Part shown: piece after piece, positions 54,184 through 64,000 of the stretch
Position numbering within the stretch: position 1 is the first letter of the stretch
Layout: every line of letters begins with the position of its first letter
NCBI GenBank assembly: GCA_033032865.1
Contig: JAWHQI010000005.1
Span: forward strand, 11,556,001 to 11,620,000
Reading direction: 5' to 3'
DNA length: 64,000 nucleotides
From: Dactylorhiza incarnata
Lineage: Eukaryota; Streptophyta; Magnoliopsida; Asparagales; Orchidaceae
The notes under the pieces: generated by a model
Seen by the model: the letters and a program-made list of their open reading frames with translations, nothing else
Databases searched by the model: none
What the model was told of the DNA's origin: nothing
Position numbers and translations under genes: made by a program

Positions 54184-55387
54184 CTCCCCCTTGAAGTTGG
54201 AAGTGGAAGTCAGCCCAAGTAAACTCCTCAACCGATGAAATGGTCCCTTCGACAACGGCTTCGTAAAGATGTCCGCGACATTATCCTTGCTCTGCACATG
54301 CTCAACCATAAGAGATCCCTCCAACACCTTTTCCTGAATGAAATGATGTTGAATCTCTATGTGCTTGGTTCGCGCATGTCAAACTGGATTGTTCACCAGT
54401 TTGAGGGCACTCTCATTGTCACCCTGAAGCAGAGTAGGACCTCGCACCTCCCTATGAATATCCTCCACAAGCCTCCTAAGCCAGATGGCTTCCTGAGCTG
54501 CCAAAGCTGAAGCTTTGTACTCCGCTTCCGTGGTAGAGACAGATACAGAATCCTGCTTCTTGTTGCACCATGATATGGCTGTAGAGCCTATCATAAAGAC
54601 ATATCCAGAGGTCGATCTCTGATCATCTGAATCTCATCCATAATCAGCATCCATGTATCTATACAAGCAAAAGCCCGAGTCCTTCCCATATAAGAGACCC
54701 AAATCAGGGGTGGACTTTATGTACTTCAGAATGCTCCTAGCCGCCATAAGATGAGGTTTCTGAGGCTCTAACATAAACCGACTCACTCGGCCAACCACAT
54801 AAGAGATATCTGGCCTTGTGATCGTCAAGTATATCAAAGTTCCGACCAAAGCCTGGAACACCAAAGGATCAGAAAGAACCTTCCATTCATCACGCTGAAG
54901 TATCATACCAACCTCTAGTGGAGTAGAGCTGCTCTTCCCACCTTCCATGCCGAATCACTTCACAATTTGATCTACATAGCCCTTCTGGGATACAAGCATA
55001 CCACCCACTTTCCACTCCACTTCGAGTCCAAGGAAATGGTGGAGCTCACCCAAGTCATGCATCTCAAATCTGATAGCTAGCTCAGCTCGAAGTCTAGCTA
55101 CCTCCATTTCAGAATTTCCCGTGACGATCATATCATCAACATATAACAGCACCAAGACCTGAAGCTCCCCCATCTTCTTTACGAACAAGCTTGAATCAGA
55201 ATCAGAAGAAAAATAACTGTAGAACTGGAGGTATTCTGCTATCTTGCCATACCACGCCCGAGGTGCCTGCTTCAAGTCATAAAGAGCCTTCTTGAGCTTG
55301 CACACATGTCTTGGGTAGACTTCAGAAACATAACCAGGTGGATGATCCATGAAAATGTCCTTGTCAATTTCGCCGCAAAGGAAGGCC
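54184..55387 (-). pseudogene. RT (3' part) and RNase H of H
   Basis: On the minus strand: 'GEIDKDIFMDHPPGYV', '[16 protein letters not shown]', 'YVDDMIVTGN', 'MHDLGELHHFLGLEVEW', a stop at 54955, 'GGKSSSTPLE', 'LVGTLIYLTITRPDISYV', 'YRYMDADYG', '[18 protein letters not shown]', '[13 protein letters not shown]'. Stops separate the segments. Homologous segment by segment to E 47950-49130. Confidence 0.82.
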
Positions 55388-56204
55388 TTGAAACCGATTT
55401 CTCGGTCTCTTGTGGGCTCGGGGCCCTCAACGAATTGAGGGGCGACTAGCCCTTACCGGTCCCTCGGAAGAGGTAGGCAGATAACTCGGACAAGGAACAA
55501 AGACCCTGGTCTCAGCAAGGAGGTCCTTCCACTAACCCGGAACATCGTTGAGCGCTTCCCCTCCCAAGCCAAAGCTAAGACTCGGGCACCTTGGAGAGCT
55601 AGAGAGCCCAAACCAAAGCGACCTATGGAGAGAAGAAGGCTCAAAGATTATGAAACCGGTCTCCTTCCAAGGTGCCCTTTAAGGTCTATTTATAGATTTT
55701 GGTTTTGTGGTCTGTCAATAGCCAACTCCCGCTGTCCATTCTTACTATCCGCACCCCAAATTGGTCTGCTAACAGCCAAACTCCGCTGTTTGGAGGGGCT
55801 AGCCGCAGACCACCAGGAGTTTTCTGGTAAAAGACAACCCCAGGTACCGGCGAACCAGAGACCCTTGACCTGTTCTAGCGAACACGGGGCTCGCCAAAAT
55901 GGCTGGCTGGCTCGCCTGCCTAGCGAACTCCTTCAACTGACTGGCTCGCCTGCCTCTAGGGCTCTCCTGCCGAAACGCTCTTTAGCGAGTGGGGCTCGCC
56001 AAAATGGCTAACTGTACCCCAGAAATGGCTATTTGCACCCCAAGGTCCCGGGCCTTCCTAGCGAACTCCGTCGACCGGCTGGCTCGCCTACCTTTAGGGC
56101 CTCTCGCTCTTCTTGGGCTCGCCCCGCCTGGCTCGCCCATCCCTGGCTCGCTCCCTTGGGTATGCAAACCAGGGACCCTTCTCGACGAACATCGGGGTTG
56201 TACA
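55388..56204 (-). repeat. 3' LTR of J
   Basis: About 817 bp. Minus strand starts TGTACAACCCCG; homologous blocks with the B LTR include 'AGCAGACCAATTTGGGGTGC' and 'CTATAAATAGACC'. It ends GGTTTCAA instead of GGTTTCAACA. GGCTCGCC and AGCGAAC words cluster at 55860-56160 upstream of the TATA box. Confidence 0.9.
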
Positions 56205-56222
56205 CAATCCCCGCTCTTCGCG
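56205..56222 (-). other. Polypurine tract of J
   Basis: Minus strand CGCGAAGAGCGGGGATTG directly before the LTR; nearly the same as that of B. Confidence 0.75.
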
Positions 56223-56318
56223 AGGTTGTCTTGAGCTCGCGAAGAAACATCCAACCCCTGGTGTTCGCCGATTCGGCTGACGTGGCGGGAATCTTTCAGT
56301 GGGTCCCACGCCCAAAAC

Positions 56319-56326
56319 TATAAATA
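56319..56326 (+). promoter_or_regulatory. TATA box for antisense gene 1 of J
   Basis: TATAAATA, about 70 bases before the ATG at 56395, facing away from the LTR. Equivalent to the box at 14663-14672 in B. Confidence 0.6.
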
Positions 56327-56394
56327 CCGTCCGCTGCGGCTAGTGATCGAGCTTTTCCTTCCCCTTCTTCCTCGCAGGAAACAACCTCTCCCGA

Positions 56395-57608
56395 ATGTCT
56401 TCTAAGCCGAGCGCGTTGGATCGGCTGAAGGCTTCCAGGGAGATGGCGAAGGCCCAGGCCGCCGGACGCAACGCCTGGATGTTCAACCTTGCCACCTCCC
56501 TTTCTCCCCGGACCAAAAAAGCCAAGACGGTTAGGAGGTCGCCGGGGGAGGACACGACCTTACCTCCTGATTCGCCCCTACCGCCGAATACCGGGCTCGC
56601 GCAACAGGTATTCTTCGTCTAAATTCTCTACATCGACTCTCTACTTACTCCTTTTCTTCTCGCAGAATCCTCCACCTGAGGAACGCATGGCGGGCCTTAC
56701 GCTGACCTCTTCTCGCCCCCCGTCCCCAGCGAGGTTGGGATCGCTAATTGCTGGGGTTGGGACCTCAACCCAACAGGCACCTCTCTCGCAACCCAGTACG
56801 TCACAAGTATCTTCCTTTATCTCCGCTTAAGTCTCTGTGCGATATCCATGCGCTTATGACCTGTGCAGATACCCCACCGCCGAGCCCCGAGAAGAAAGGC
56901 TCCACACCGGCGCACTCGTCGATTCCGCCTAAGGTTAACGTGGAGACCCCGGGCTTCGATATGGTGGGCAGGCAAAGTCCAGGCGGCTCGCTTCTCGACG
57001 GCGCCCAGGTCGCGGAGAGGGTGGTGTATCCCCCTGGTTTGGGGAAACCCCACGTCCCAGGGTTCCGTGAAAACTTCCAGGGTCGACCGGAGTCCTCTCG
57101 CAAGCAACGTCGCGAGTCCCCCTTCTCCCAAGGTTAGTACATTTGTCCGGGCTCACTTTCCCGCTCGCCCCCTGATCCTACTAGTTCTTCCTTCGCAGAC
57201 ATTTCGGAAGCCACGCCTGAGTCAGAGCATGGGAGGGTGGAGATGTCACGGCCGCCCTCGCCGAGCCAGATGGAAGACTTCTTGGGCGACCCAGGCGACC
57301 CCGAGCGAATGAAGAGACGGGTGTCAGAGGTGCTTCAGAAGCATGGTATGATGTTGCGCGAGCTGGAGGAGCGATATGACGCGGACCGAGCTTCCTTCAA
57401 CGAGAGATTTGCCGTGATGGAGGACGCGAATGCGCGCTTGCTCGTCGAGGCGGGGCCGGTGACTCGCGCAGACGTTACCTCGCCCGGCGTGCACATCTCG
57501 CGGGGCGAGGATCAAGAACACTTAATCCTGCGCGAGTTCAAAGCACTTCGTGAATACCACTATCCGAGAGTGCCGCCGCGCGCGGGGAAGCGAGGTCGGG
57601 GTCGCTAG
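56395..57608 (+). CDS. Antisense gene 1 of J: spliced four-exon gene, unknown function
   Basis: Exons 56395-56607, 56666-56795, 56869-57132, 57199-57608. Introns are GT..AG, 58-73 bases, phases 0, 1, 1. The spliced frame is 1017 bp (338 residues) without a stop. Start 'MSSKPSALDRLKASREMA'. The middle is Pro/Ser-rich ('SSRPPSPARLGSLIAG', 'TPPPSPEKKG'). The last exon has 'QMEDFLGDPGD' and a coiled coil ('ELEERYDADRASFNERF') and ends 'PRVPPRAGKRGRGR'. Intron phases and the 264-bp third exon equal those in B although the protein has diverged strongly, which indicates selection on the spliced product. No domain recognised. Confidence 0.78.
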
Positions 57609-58022
57609 AAATGGCTTCCTTACCCCTGAGCCTGCCGCGGGTTTATTTTTACTATCCCCTTGCTTTTATTTCCTTCATGACGCTTCTGTTTGAACAATAT
57701 CTGTGGTGTGGTAATACTTGCGAGTCTATCGTGACTCGCCTTTTATCATTTATTGTTCTGCCCTTTATTTTTGTGGTGCGCCTGTGGCTTATTCTGTTCG
57801 CTCGCCGTGTTCGATACGATTGCCCTCGTGGAGCGCCCGCGAACTTCTGGGTGGCGTTGTGCCCAAACTTTCCTTCCCTCACGGGCCGGCCTCAGGCGGG
57901 GCTTAATTACCGTGCGGTGACGATCCCGGGCTCGCAAGACTGTAGTTCAATCGAGTAGAAATCTACTTTATTTTTGCTATCCGCACCCCCGACGCTTCAA
58001 TTCCCGTGCCCATCTTAGTTTC

Positions 58023-58032
58023 CTATAAATAG
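58023..58032 (+). promoter_or_regulatory. TATA box for antisense gene 2 of J
   Basis: CTATAAATAG, about 120 bases before the ATG at 58154 and 415 bases after the end of gene 1. Same sequence and spacing as in B. Confidence 0.65.
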
Positions 58033-58153
58033 TTCGGATTCATTTTTCCATCCGTCGCATTTATTTCTCTAATCCTCTCGCGTCTACGCTCGTTTATGTT
58101 CTCGCAAGCTCGTGCTCGCGTTCGCCGCTTGCAGGCCGCCTCTTCCTGACTCG

Positions 58154-60105
58154 ATGCGAACAAATCAGTCAGTGGGAGCGGATGGCGAGAGTGAGGGGCG
58201 GTCAAGATGCGCCTCAGCGTTTCAAGCCCATGAATTCTACTGCGCGAACATCACGGCAGAGGAGTACAAACATGCCGTGGATCGTTATCTCCCGGAGGGT
58301 TATTCGGCTCGCTGTCCAAGCGAGAGATCTACATTGAACGAGACCGAGGCTGACGAACTCGCGATCCCCATTGCTCACTTCAAGAATGGGTTGCGACTCC
58401 CTTTATGGCCTGAAATTCGTCAGGTACTTCGCTTAGCCTTCTCGCCGTTCCCTGTTCGCCATCGCGACTTTTTCACCGTTCTTTGCAGGTGCTGCGGTAT
58501 TATGGGGTGCTGCCGAGCCAGCTGACCCCAAATGCGATCGCGAACATTGTCGCGTTCGCCAGTTACATGCGGGAGGAGAGGATCGAGTTCAGCCTCCTCG
58601 TCTTCCGCAAAGTGTTTTCCTTTCGCGCCTTCCGGGATGGGACCACCTACTTCGCGAGTCAGCACGTCACCGTCTGCAAGACGGTGAACAAGAGTCACTA
58701 CTGGACTCAAAAGTTCATCCTGGTGAAGGGACCCTTCGGTAACCTCCACTTCACCCCTCTTCAACGGGATGACGCCACCTACCACCCTCCAAGCTCGCTG
58801 GGCGGTGCCGACGCCAAACTCCTACAATACCTCTCCGGAAAAAACTTCGAAGTCACCCATCTGTGGCACAACTTCGACTCGCAACTCGTAGTTCCTCAAG
58901 GGGAAGGTATGGCTCGCTCTCGCCCCACTCTCCTTTCCTTTTTCTTCGCTGTGTAACGCTTTTACTCTTCAGGCGAGCGCGAGATCCCCGTTAATCCTCC
59001 GCACGCGCAAGGCACCACTCTTACGGCGGACACTCTTGCGACCGCGGCGGCAGAGGCTTGCCGCGATCTTCCTACCACCGGGTCCGGCAACAAGCGTCCT
59101 CCGTCTGCGAGTCAGCCTGGTTCGCAACCCTCCTCCAAGAAGTCGAAGGGGAAAACCCTCGCCGTCAAAGACAAGAGAGCGGTCATCGATCTGAGCGAGA
59201 CCGACGGCTCGCCCCCTTCTCCTGCGAAACAGCCGGACCCGTTGGCGAGCCAGGGCGCTGGGAGCTCTTCCACAACCCCCCAACCCAAGGGCCACAAGAA
59301 CTTTGGTCTGGGTGAGAAGGTTTCTGATATCCTCGGCGAGACCCTGCTCGCTTGGGATCCTGACGCCAACCGGATTTCTTGCTCCACCCTTCACCCCTCC
59401 TGGGTGGAGCTCGGTAAGGCCGGGGAGGAGGCGTTCTCTATCTCCTTCGGCTTTTACGGCCGCGAGGACGCCGCCGCCTATAAAGAGATGGGGCCAAGGC
59501 AACTGGTCTATGAAGAAATGCGAGCCCAGTTCCGCTCGACGGAGCTCGCACATATGGCGGGGCTCCATTATCTGCAGGCGGATAGGGATATCCGCGCGTA
59601 CAGGGAGGAGCTTAAGAGGGCTCGCGAGGAGATCAAAGGCCTTAAGGAGAGAGAGGAGGCCTCGGAAAGCCTCCTCGCCGGGATGCAGGGCAAGATGGTA
59701 AGCGGCCCTTGGGCCTCTTTTCTTCGCTATTCGCGACCTCCGATCTTTGTCTTAACTCGTTTGATGCTAACTCAGGATGCCGATGTAGCAACCAAGCTTC
59801 TCGCTCGCAACGGCGAGCTGGAGTTGGAGAATACCATGCTGAAGGCTCGGGTGGACGAGCTTGTTCGCAGCGTGCTGCCTCCTTCTCCTGGGCGAGCCAG
59901 GTCTCAACAGAAGGTCGCTGAAAGTAAGGAACAGAGGCGGCGAGATGCACAGGAGGTCGCCAACCTCGTCTTCACGACCCTTAAGAACGTGAGTCTACTA
60001 GCGGAGGATGCGATGGAGTTTACAGTCGAAGACGTCTGCCCGGACCTCTTCGACTTGGCGCCATGGCTGGGGGCTCGCAAGAATGGCGAGGGCCCACCAG
60101 AATGA
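58154..60105 (+). CDS. Antisense gene 2 of J: gypsy-transposon-domain protein, four exons
   Basis: Exons 58154-58423, 58489-58906, 58973-59697, 59776-60105; introns GT..AG, phases 0, 1, 0; 1743 bp spliced, 580 residues, no stop. Domain at about residues 70-190: 'AIPIAHFKNGLRLPLWP', 'RYYGVLPSQLTPNAIANI', 'EFSLLVFRKVFSFR', 'YWTQKFILVKG', resembling Pfam 'putative gypsy type transposon'. A Ser/Lys/Pro middle ('KKSKGKT') and C-terminal coiled coil ('LKRAREEIKGLKEREE', 'ELELENTMLKARVDEL') follow. B has the same layout minus the first intron. Function unknown; nuclear or DNA-related activity would be a guess. Confidence 0.82.
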
Positions 60106-60591
60106 ACCCCCTTAGCCTCTCTTCTCCTTCTTTCTTTCGAATGTATATTATTTTTTTGTGCTGGCGAGATCGCCGCCGAACATAGAAAATCTTGGGGAAT
60201 GATAGTTATGATTTTTTCGTTAGTATTTATGCGCGTGCTCGCGTTTCTTTTTTTTTCTCTCGCATTTGATCTCTTTCTCCTGAACTCTCATGACTGGTTA
60301 TGCGGCAGTGCTTCCGGGGGGGCTCGCGAATGCGTGTGTCTGGGCTCGCCTCGCCAGGGTTCTCCTCTTGTGGATCTCGCGAACCCGGGCTGTCGCCGCC
60401 CGCGGATACTGCCCGGCGAACCCGACCTTGGCGAGCTTGAGCCTCGGTATCCTGCGAATCAAAACTCCCCGACTTTAGTATCTCAACCCGCTACAACAGG
60501 CCCTACCAGCCTCAACCCTTTCAATTTTGCGAACCAAACCCTTCTGGCTCTAACACCTCAACCTGCTATCTTAGGTCCTGATCCCTATTGC
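60106..60591. other. Spacer between antisense gene 2 and array of J
   Basis: Begins with the presumed 3' untranslated end of gene 2 (T-rich 60120-60270). No other gene seen. Confidence 0.45.
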
Positions 60592-61462
60592 CAGCCTCTC
60601 CAGAGATCAACGTGAACCCCCCATCTAGGTGAGAGCCCGGGAGCGGAATCGATCTGGGGCATTCTAGCACCAACATATCCGACCTTGCCAGCCTCTCCAG
60701 AGATCAACCTGAACCCCTCGTCTAGGTGAGAGCCCGGGAGGGGAATCGATCTGGGGCATTCCAGCACCAACATATCCAACCTTTCCAGCCTCTCCAGAGA
60801 TCAACCTGAACCCCCCGTCTAGGTGAGAGCCCGGGAGCGGAATCGATCTGGGGCATTGCAGCATCAACATTTCCAACCTTGCCAGCCTCTCCAGAGATCA
60901 ACCTGAACCCCCCGTCTAGGTGAGAGCCCGGGAGCGGAATCGATCTGGGGCATTCCAGCACCAACATATCCAACCTTGCCAGCCTCTCCAGAGATCAACC
61001 TGAACCCCCGTCTAGGTGAGAGCCCGGGAGCGGAATTGATCTGGGGCATTCCAACACCAACATATCCAATCTTGCCAGCCTCTCTAGAGATCAACCTGAA
61101 CCCCCCCCGTCTAGGTGAGAGCCCGGGAGCGGAATCGATCTGGGGCATTCCAGCACCAACATATCCAATCTTGACAGCCTCTCCAGAGATCAACCTGAAC
61201 CCCCCGTCTAGGTGAGAGCCCGGGAGCGGAATCGATCTGGGGCATTCCAGCACCAACATATCCAATCTTGCCAGCCTCTCCAGAGATCAACCTGAACCCC
61301 CCGTCTAGGTGAGGGCCCGGGAGCGGAATCGATCTGGGGCATTCCAGCACCAACATATCCAACCTTGCCAGCCTCTCCAGAGATCAACCTGAACCCCCCG
61401 TCTAGGTGAGAGCCCGGGAGCGGAATCGATCTGGGGCATTCCAGCATCAACATATCCAGACT
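60592..61462 (-). repeat. 97-bp tandem array downstream of J pol (about 9 copies)
   Basis: GGAATCGATCTGGGG recurs at 60645, 60742, 60839, 60936, 61032, 61131, 61228, 61325 and 61422 (period 97, with small indels in a C run). On the minus strand the unit aligns with the 89-bp unit of B through CCGCT..CC.GGCTCTCA and .CTAG..GG..GGT and TATGTTG. Confidence 0.93.
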
Positions 61463-61540
61463 TTGTCATGTCGGCACGGCAGTAGTTATAAGCATTATAA
61501 AAAAGGAGTAAGACATTCAGTAAACAATATAATAAAGCTT

Positions 61541-63499
61541 TTAAGGGTAAAATCGTTTCAAATCATCCCCATTCCTGGCTCGGTCGAGGGGCACCCCCTC
61601 CACATCCTGGAGGTGATATCCTCCCGACTTGAGCACCCCGCTTGCAATATATGGACCCTCCCAGTTGGGGTTAAGCGTACCCACCGCGGACCCTCTGTCG
61701 GCCGCATCGACCTTCTTCAGGACCAGGTCGCCTTTCTGAAAGTGCTTTATCCGGATATGTTTGTCAAAGTATCGAGCCATCCGCCGCTTGACCTCTTCCT
61801 GCCTGATGGTGGCCAAGTCCCGGAGTTCTTCCACCAGGTCCAAAGACAGCCTCTGCTCTGCATTGTTATCTTCTATCCACTCTTCATCCCCCTCGCTCGC
61901 AGCGATCACCCGGGGGGTCTTTACCTCCAACTCTATGGGGAGAACGGCCTCGGACCCTTGAGAGAGCTTGAATGGAGTCTCCCCGGTGGCGGTATTTGGA
62001 GTAGTCCTCATGGCCCAGAGGACGGAGGGTAGCTGTTCCACCCAGTTTCCCCGAAGGTTTTCCACTTTCTTTTTTAATAGGTTAACGATTATTTTGTTCG
62101 CCGCCTCCACCTGCCCATTGCTCCTCGGGTGCTGGACTGATGCGAACCTGAGGTCAATGCCGAGCTGAGTGCAGAATCCAACAAACTCTTCACTGTCAAA
62201 CTGCGGCACATTGTCCATCACTATAGCTAGAGGGAGCCCGTGCCTGCAAATTATCTCCCCCCACACAAAATTCCTTACAACCTGAGAGGTTACCTTAGCG
62301 AGTGCTTTCACTTCTACCCACTTGGAGAAGTAGTCGATCATGACCAGCAGGAACTTCCTCTGGCCGCTGGCTTGGGGGAAGGGACCGACCAGGTCCAGCC
62401 CCCATATGGCGAAGGGCCAGGGAGCCGTGATGGTTCGGAGCCTTTGAGCTGGGAGGAGTTGGAGCGGAGCATAGAGCTGGCACTTCGGACACTTTCTCGC
62501 GAACTCTGCTGCATCCTTACTGAGAGTGGGCCAGAAGTAGCCTTGCCTCAACACCCTCCCTTCCATGGTCCGACTCCCAGAGTGGCTGCCGCACTCCCCG
62601 GAGTGGATTTCTTCCAGGACTCTCGGAACCTCCTCCTCGGAAACACAATGGGCCAGAAGTCCCGAGAGAGTTTTCCTATATAGCCCTCCTGCATGCAAGG
62701 AGTAATAAGCGGACTTATACCTGAAGCGCCTCTTGTCCACGTCCTCTCCAGGGAACTGCCCGGAGGATAGGAAGGTGATGAACGGATCCATCCACGAGGC
62801 TTGTTGATCCACCTCCATCAATTCTCCTTCCTCGATGGAGGGCCGGAAGAGTTCCGAAGTCGTCCCTCCCGCTCGGGGACCGAACTTGGCTAAGAGGTCC
62901 GCCTGGGTGCTCTCCTCCCTCGGCACGTGCTTGACAGAGAAGGTGCGGAACTGCCCGATGACCCCCTTAACCTTCTCCAGGTATAGCAGGAGGGTCGGGT
63001 CCTTTGCTTCAAACTCTCCCTTGATCTGGCATGCTACCACCATGGAGTCTGTGGAGACCTCCACGTCCTGCACTCCCAGTTCCCGGGCCAGCCAAAGGCC
63101 CGCTATCACCGCTCCATACTCAGCCTGGTTGTTGGTAATTGGGAAACGGATGTTTAAGGCTTGCTCAATCTGAGTCCCCTGAGGACTTACCAGGACCATT
63201 CCCCCTCCATAGGAGTATTTTCCCGACGCTCCGTCCACCAACATCTTCCATGCCTCTGGGGGAGGTGGCTCGTGCTCCCCCACTTCGGCCGCATAGTTGG
63301 CCATGAAGTCTGCCACCGCCTGAGCCCTGATGGCCGTCCTGGGCACGAACGTGATATTGAATTCACTTAACTCCACGGACCACTTTGCCAACCTCCCTGA
63401 GTGCTCCACCCCTTCCATGATTTTACGGAGTGGGTGGTCCATCACTACCTTGATTGAATGGGCTTGAAAGTAAGGTCGGAGCCTCCGGGCTGACACCAT
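61541..63499 (-). CDS. pol: pol of J, 3' part: RNase H end, archaeal RNase H, integrase
   Basis: 652 open codons. Residues 1-60 end the degenerate Ty3 RNase H ('RRLRPYFQAHSIKVV', 'FNITFVPR'). The archaeal-type RNase H has its four acids ('LVDGAS', 'NNQAEYGAV', 'STDSMVV', 'TQADLLA'). Integrase: zinc motif 'HSGECGSHSG' / 'RKCPKCQ', core 'WGLDLVGPF', 'IVMDNVPQF' (the usual Gly after Asn is Val), 'NGQVEAANK', and C-terminal 'NWEGPYIA' ending 'RFYP'. K truncates it at 63499. The closest sequence in the window is B 6680-8632. Confidence 0.92.
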   Translation of the reverse strand: MVSARRLRPYFQAHSIKVVMDHPLRKIMEGVEHSGRLAKWSVELSEFNITFVPRTAIRAQAVADFMANYAAEVGEHEPPPPEAWKMLVDGASGKYSYGGGMVLVSPQGTQIEQALNIRFPITNNQAEYGAVIAGLWLARELGVQDVEVSTDSMVVACQIKGEFEAKDPTLLLYLEKVKGVIGQFRTFSVKHVPREESTQADLLAKFGPRAGGTTSELFRPSIEEGELMEVDQQASWMDPFITFLSSGQFPGEDVDKRRFRYKSAYYSLHAGGLYRKTLSGLLAHCVSEEEVPRVLEEIHSGECGSHSGSRTMEGRVLRQGYFWPTLSKDAAEFARKCPKCQLYAPLQLLPAQRLRTITAPWPFAIWGLDLVGPFPQASGQRKFLLVMIDYFSKWVEVKALAKVTSQVVRNFVWGEIICRHGLPLAIVMDNVPQFDSEEFVGFCTQLGIDLRFASVQHPRSNGQVEAANKIIVNLLKKKVENLRGNWVEQLPSVLWAMRTTPNTATGETPFKLSQGSEAVLPIELEVKTPRVIAASEGDEEWIEDNNAEQRLSLDLVEELRDLATIRQEEVKRRMARYFDKHIRIKHFQKGDLVLKKVDAADRGSAVGTLNPNWEGPYIASGVLKSGGYHLQDVEGVPLDRARNGDDLKRFYP

Positions 63500-64000
63500 T
63501 GATGCGTGTCGACAAGTGCACCGGTCGCTGTCAAGTAATAATTATGGAGAATAAATTCCCCGGATGTCGGTCTCTTGAGGAATGCAGGATGGGTGAACGA
63601 ATCGCGCAGTGATGATTGTTACACAAGCGTTCAACAGACACAAAGAGGGGTTTTTGGTTGGTTTTCCTAATCTTAGCAATAACAAAAGAAATGCGGGTCG
63701 AAAACACCGCTTCGCAAAGTGAGGTGGATGCAACGGCCGCGATGCCGTGCTTCGTGAGGCGGATGAAGTGAACTCAAGTGCGAGAGGGTGAGGGTCGCAA
63801 ACACCTCTTCACAACCGCCGTTAGCTCTTGCTAACGCGGGTCAAACACCTTGCGTGTGGGCGCGAGTGAGTGAATGAGAACGGAGTGAATCACAACCAAA
63901 CCATGAAGAATAACAAAGAGACATTCATTTAAACAAATAACATCTCAATATTCGAGTTTTACACGGTTCAAAGAGTACAACGAGGAAAGAGGAAAGAAAT
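63500..64000. mobile_element. Element K: start of an inserted element (partial)
   Basis: Homology of J to B stops at 63499 and a TG-initial sequence starts (TGATGCGTGTCGACAAGTGC). The opening resembles the ends of long gypsy-type LTRs, including a 'TTCCCCGG' block like the GTCGTATTCC block of F and I. The rest of the window is non-coding. Orientation and family cannot be settled because the other end is outside. Confidence 0.5.

Larger units (their letters stand above)
53089..55387 (-). mobile_element. Element H: truncated Ty1/copia related to E
   Basis: The 3' LTR (53089-54183), purine tract and the RNase H/RT end of pol remain; the rest is missing at the junction with J. Pol and LTR motifs (AGACCGC words, TATA followed by GGGTGCA) place it with E. 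The junction at 55387/55388 joins a copia RT codon run directly to the end of a gypsy LTR lacking its last two bases, so a deletion has joined H and J. Confidence 0.85.
55388..63499 (-). mobile_element. Element J: Tat-lineage Ty3/gypsy relative of B, 5' part cut by K
   Basis: Read on the minus strand from the right: end of first RNase H, archaeal-type RNase H, integrase, 97-bp array, two genes on the opposite strand, purine tract, 3' LTR. The order matches B exactly. Its pol is open for 652 codons, so J is better preserved than B. The LTR lacks its last bases at the H junction, and the pol 5' side ends at 63499 where K begins. Confidence 0.9.

Noticed and set aside
60585..61453. Several 64-133 codon minus-strand ORFs with near-identical sequences
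   Set aside because: They are frames through the 97-bp array of J; the period is not a multiple of three, so frames rotate, and nothing suggests translation.

Overview
This window reads as repeat-dense plant nuclear DNA. Almost everything is LTR retrotransposon, stacked by nested insertion, and I see no credible host gene, rRNA, tRNA gene or CRISPR. The plant assignment rests on three things: initiator-tRNA-Met and tRNA-Phe primer sites, Sirevirus-type Ty1/copia elements with gag and pol in one frame, and Tat-lineage Ty3/gypsy elements carrying a second, archaeal-type RNase H. The species cannot be named from this.

Layout. (A) A Ty3/gypsy element with chromovirus-like gag runs from before base 1 to 30251. 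It holds three guests: B (2483-15466, Tat lineage, + strand, TSD CTAGT), C (16867-27280, Sirevirus, - strand, TSD ATGAT) and I (27808-29499, solo-LTR-like, TSD CCCCC). (G) An old, broken Tat-lineage element runs from about 30384 to 53088. It is split by E (32352-50344, Ty1/copia, + strand, TSD CAGGA). E is itself split by F (34459-36789, solo-LTR-like, TSD CGGAG) and by D (37373-46429, Sirevirus, - strand, one LTR only). H (53089-55387) is a truncated relative of E on the - strand. J (55388-63499) is a Tat-lineage relative of B on the - strand, cut at its 5' side by K, whose first 501 bases end the window.

The most interesting content is in B and J. Both have the layout pol, tandem array, two antisense genes, polypurine tract, 3' LTR. 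The two antisense genes are separate and intron-containing, and each is preceded by its own TATA box. Gene 1 has four exons with the same intron phases in both elements. Gene 2 carries a domain resembling the Pfam family 'putative gypsy type transposon' and ends in coiled coil. One gene 2 intron is present in J and precisely absent in B. The arrays (89 bp x 19 in B, 97 bp x 9 in J) have different periods but homologous units. Antisense extra ORFs and repeat-rich 3' regions have been reported for Tat elements. Two spliced genes with separate promoters and an intron presence/absence difference may be less well described.

Relative ages by eye: LTR pairs differ at about 2% in B (14 of 682) and C (about 25 of 1326), and about 6% in A. 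E is visibly more diverged, and G is full of stops and frameshifts. Exon and LTR boundaries were derived by hand from motif, frame and target-site-duplication agreement; no alignment software was run.
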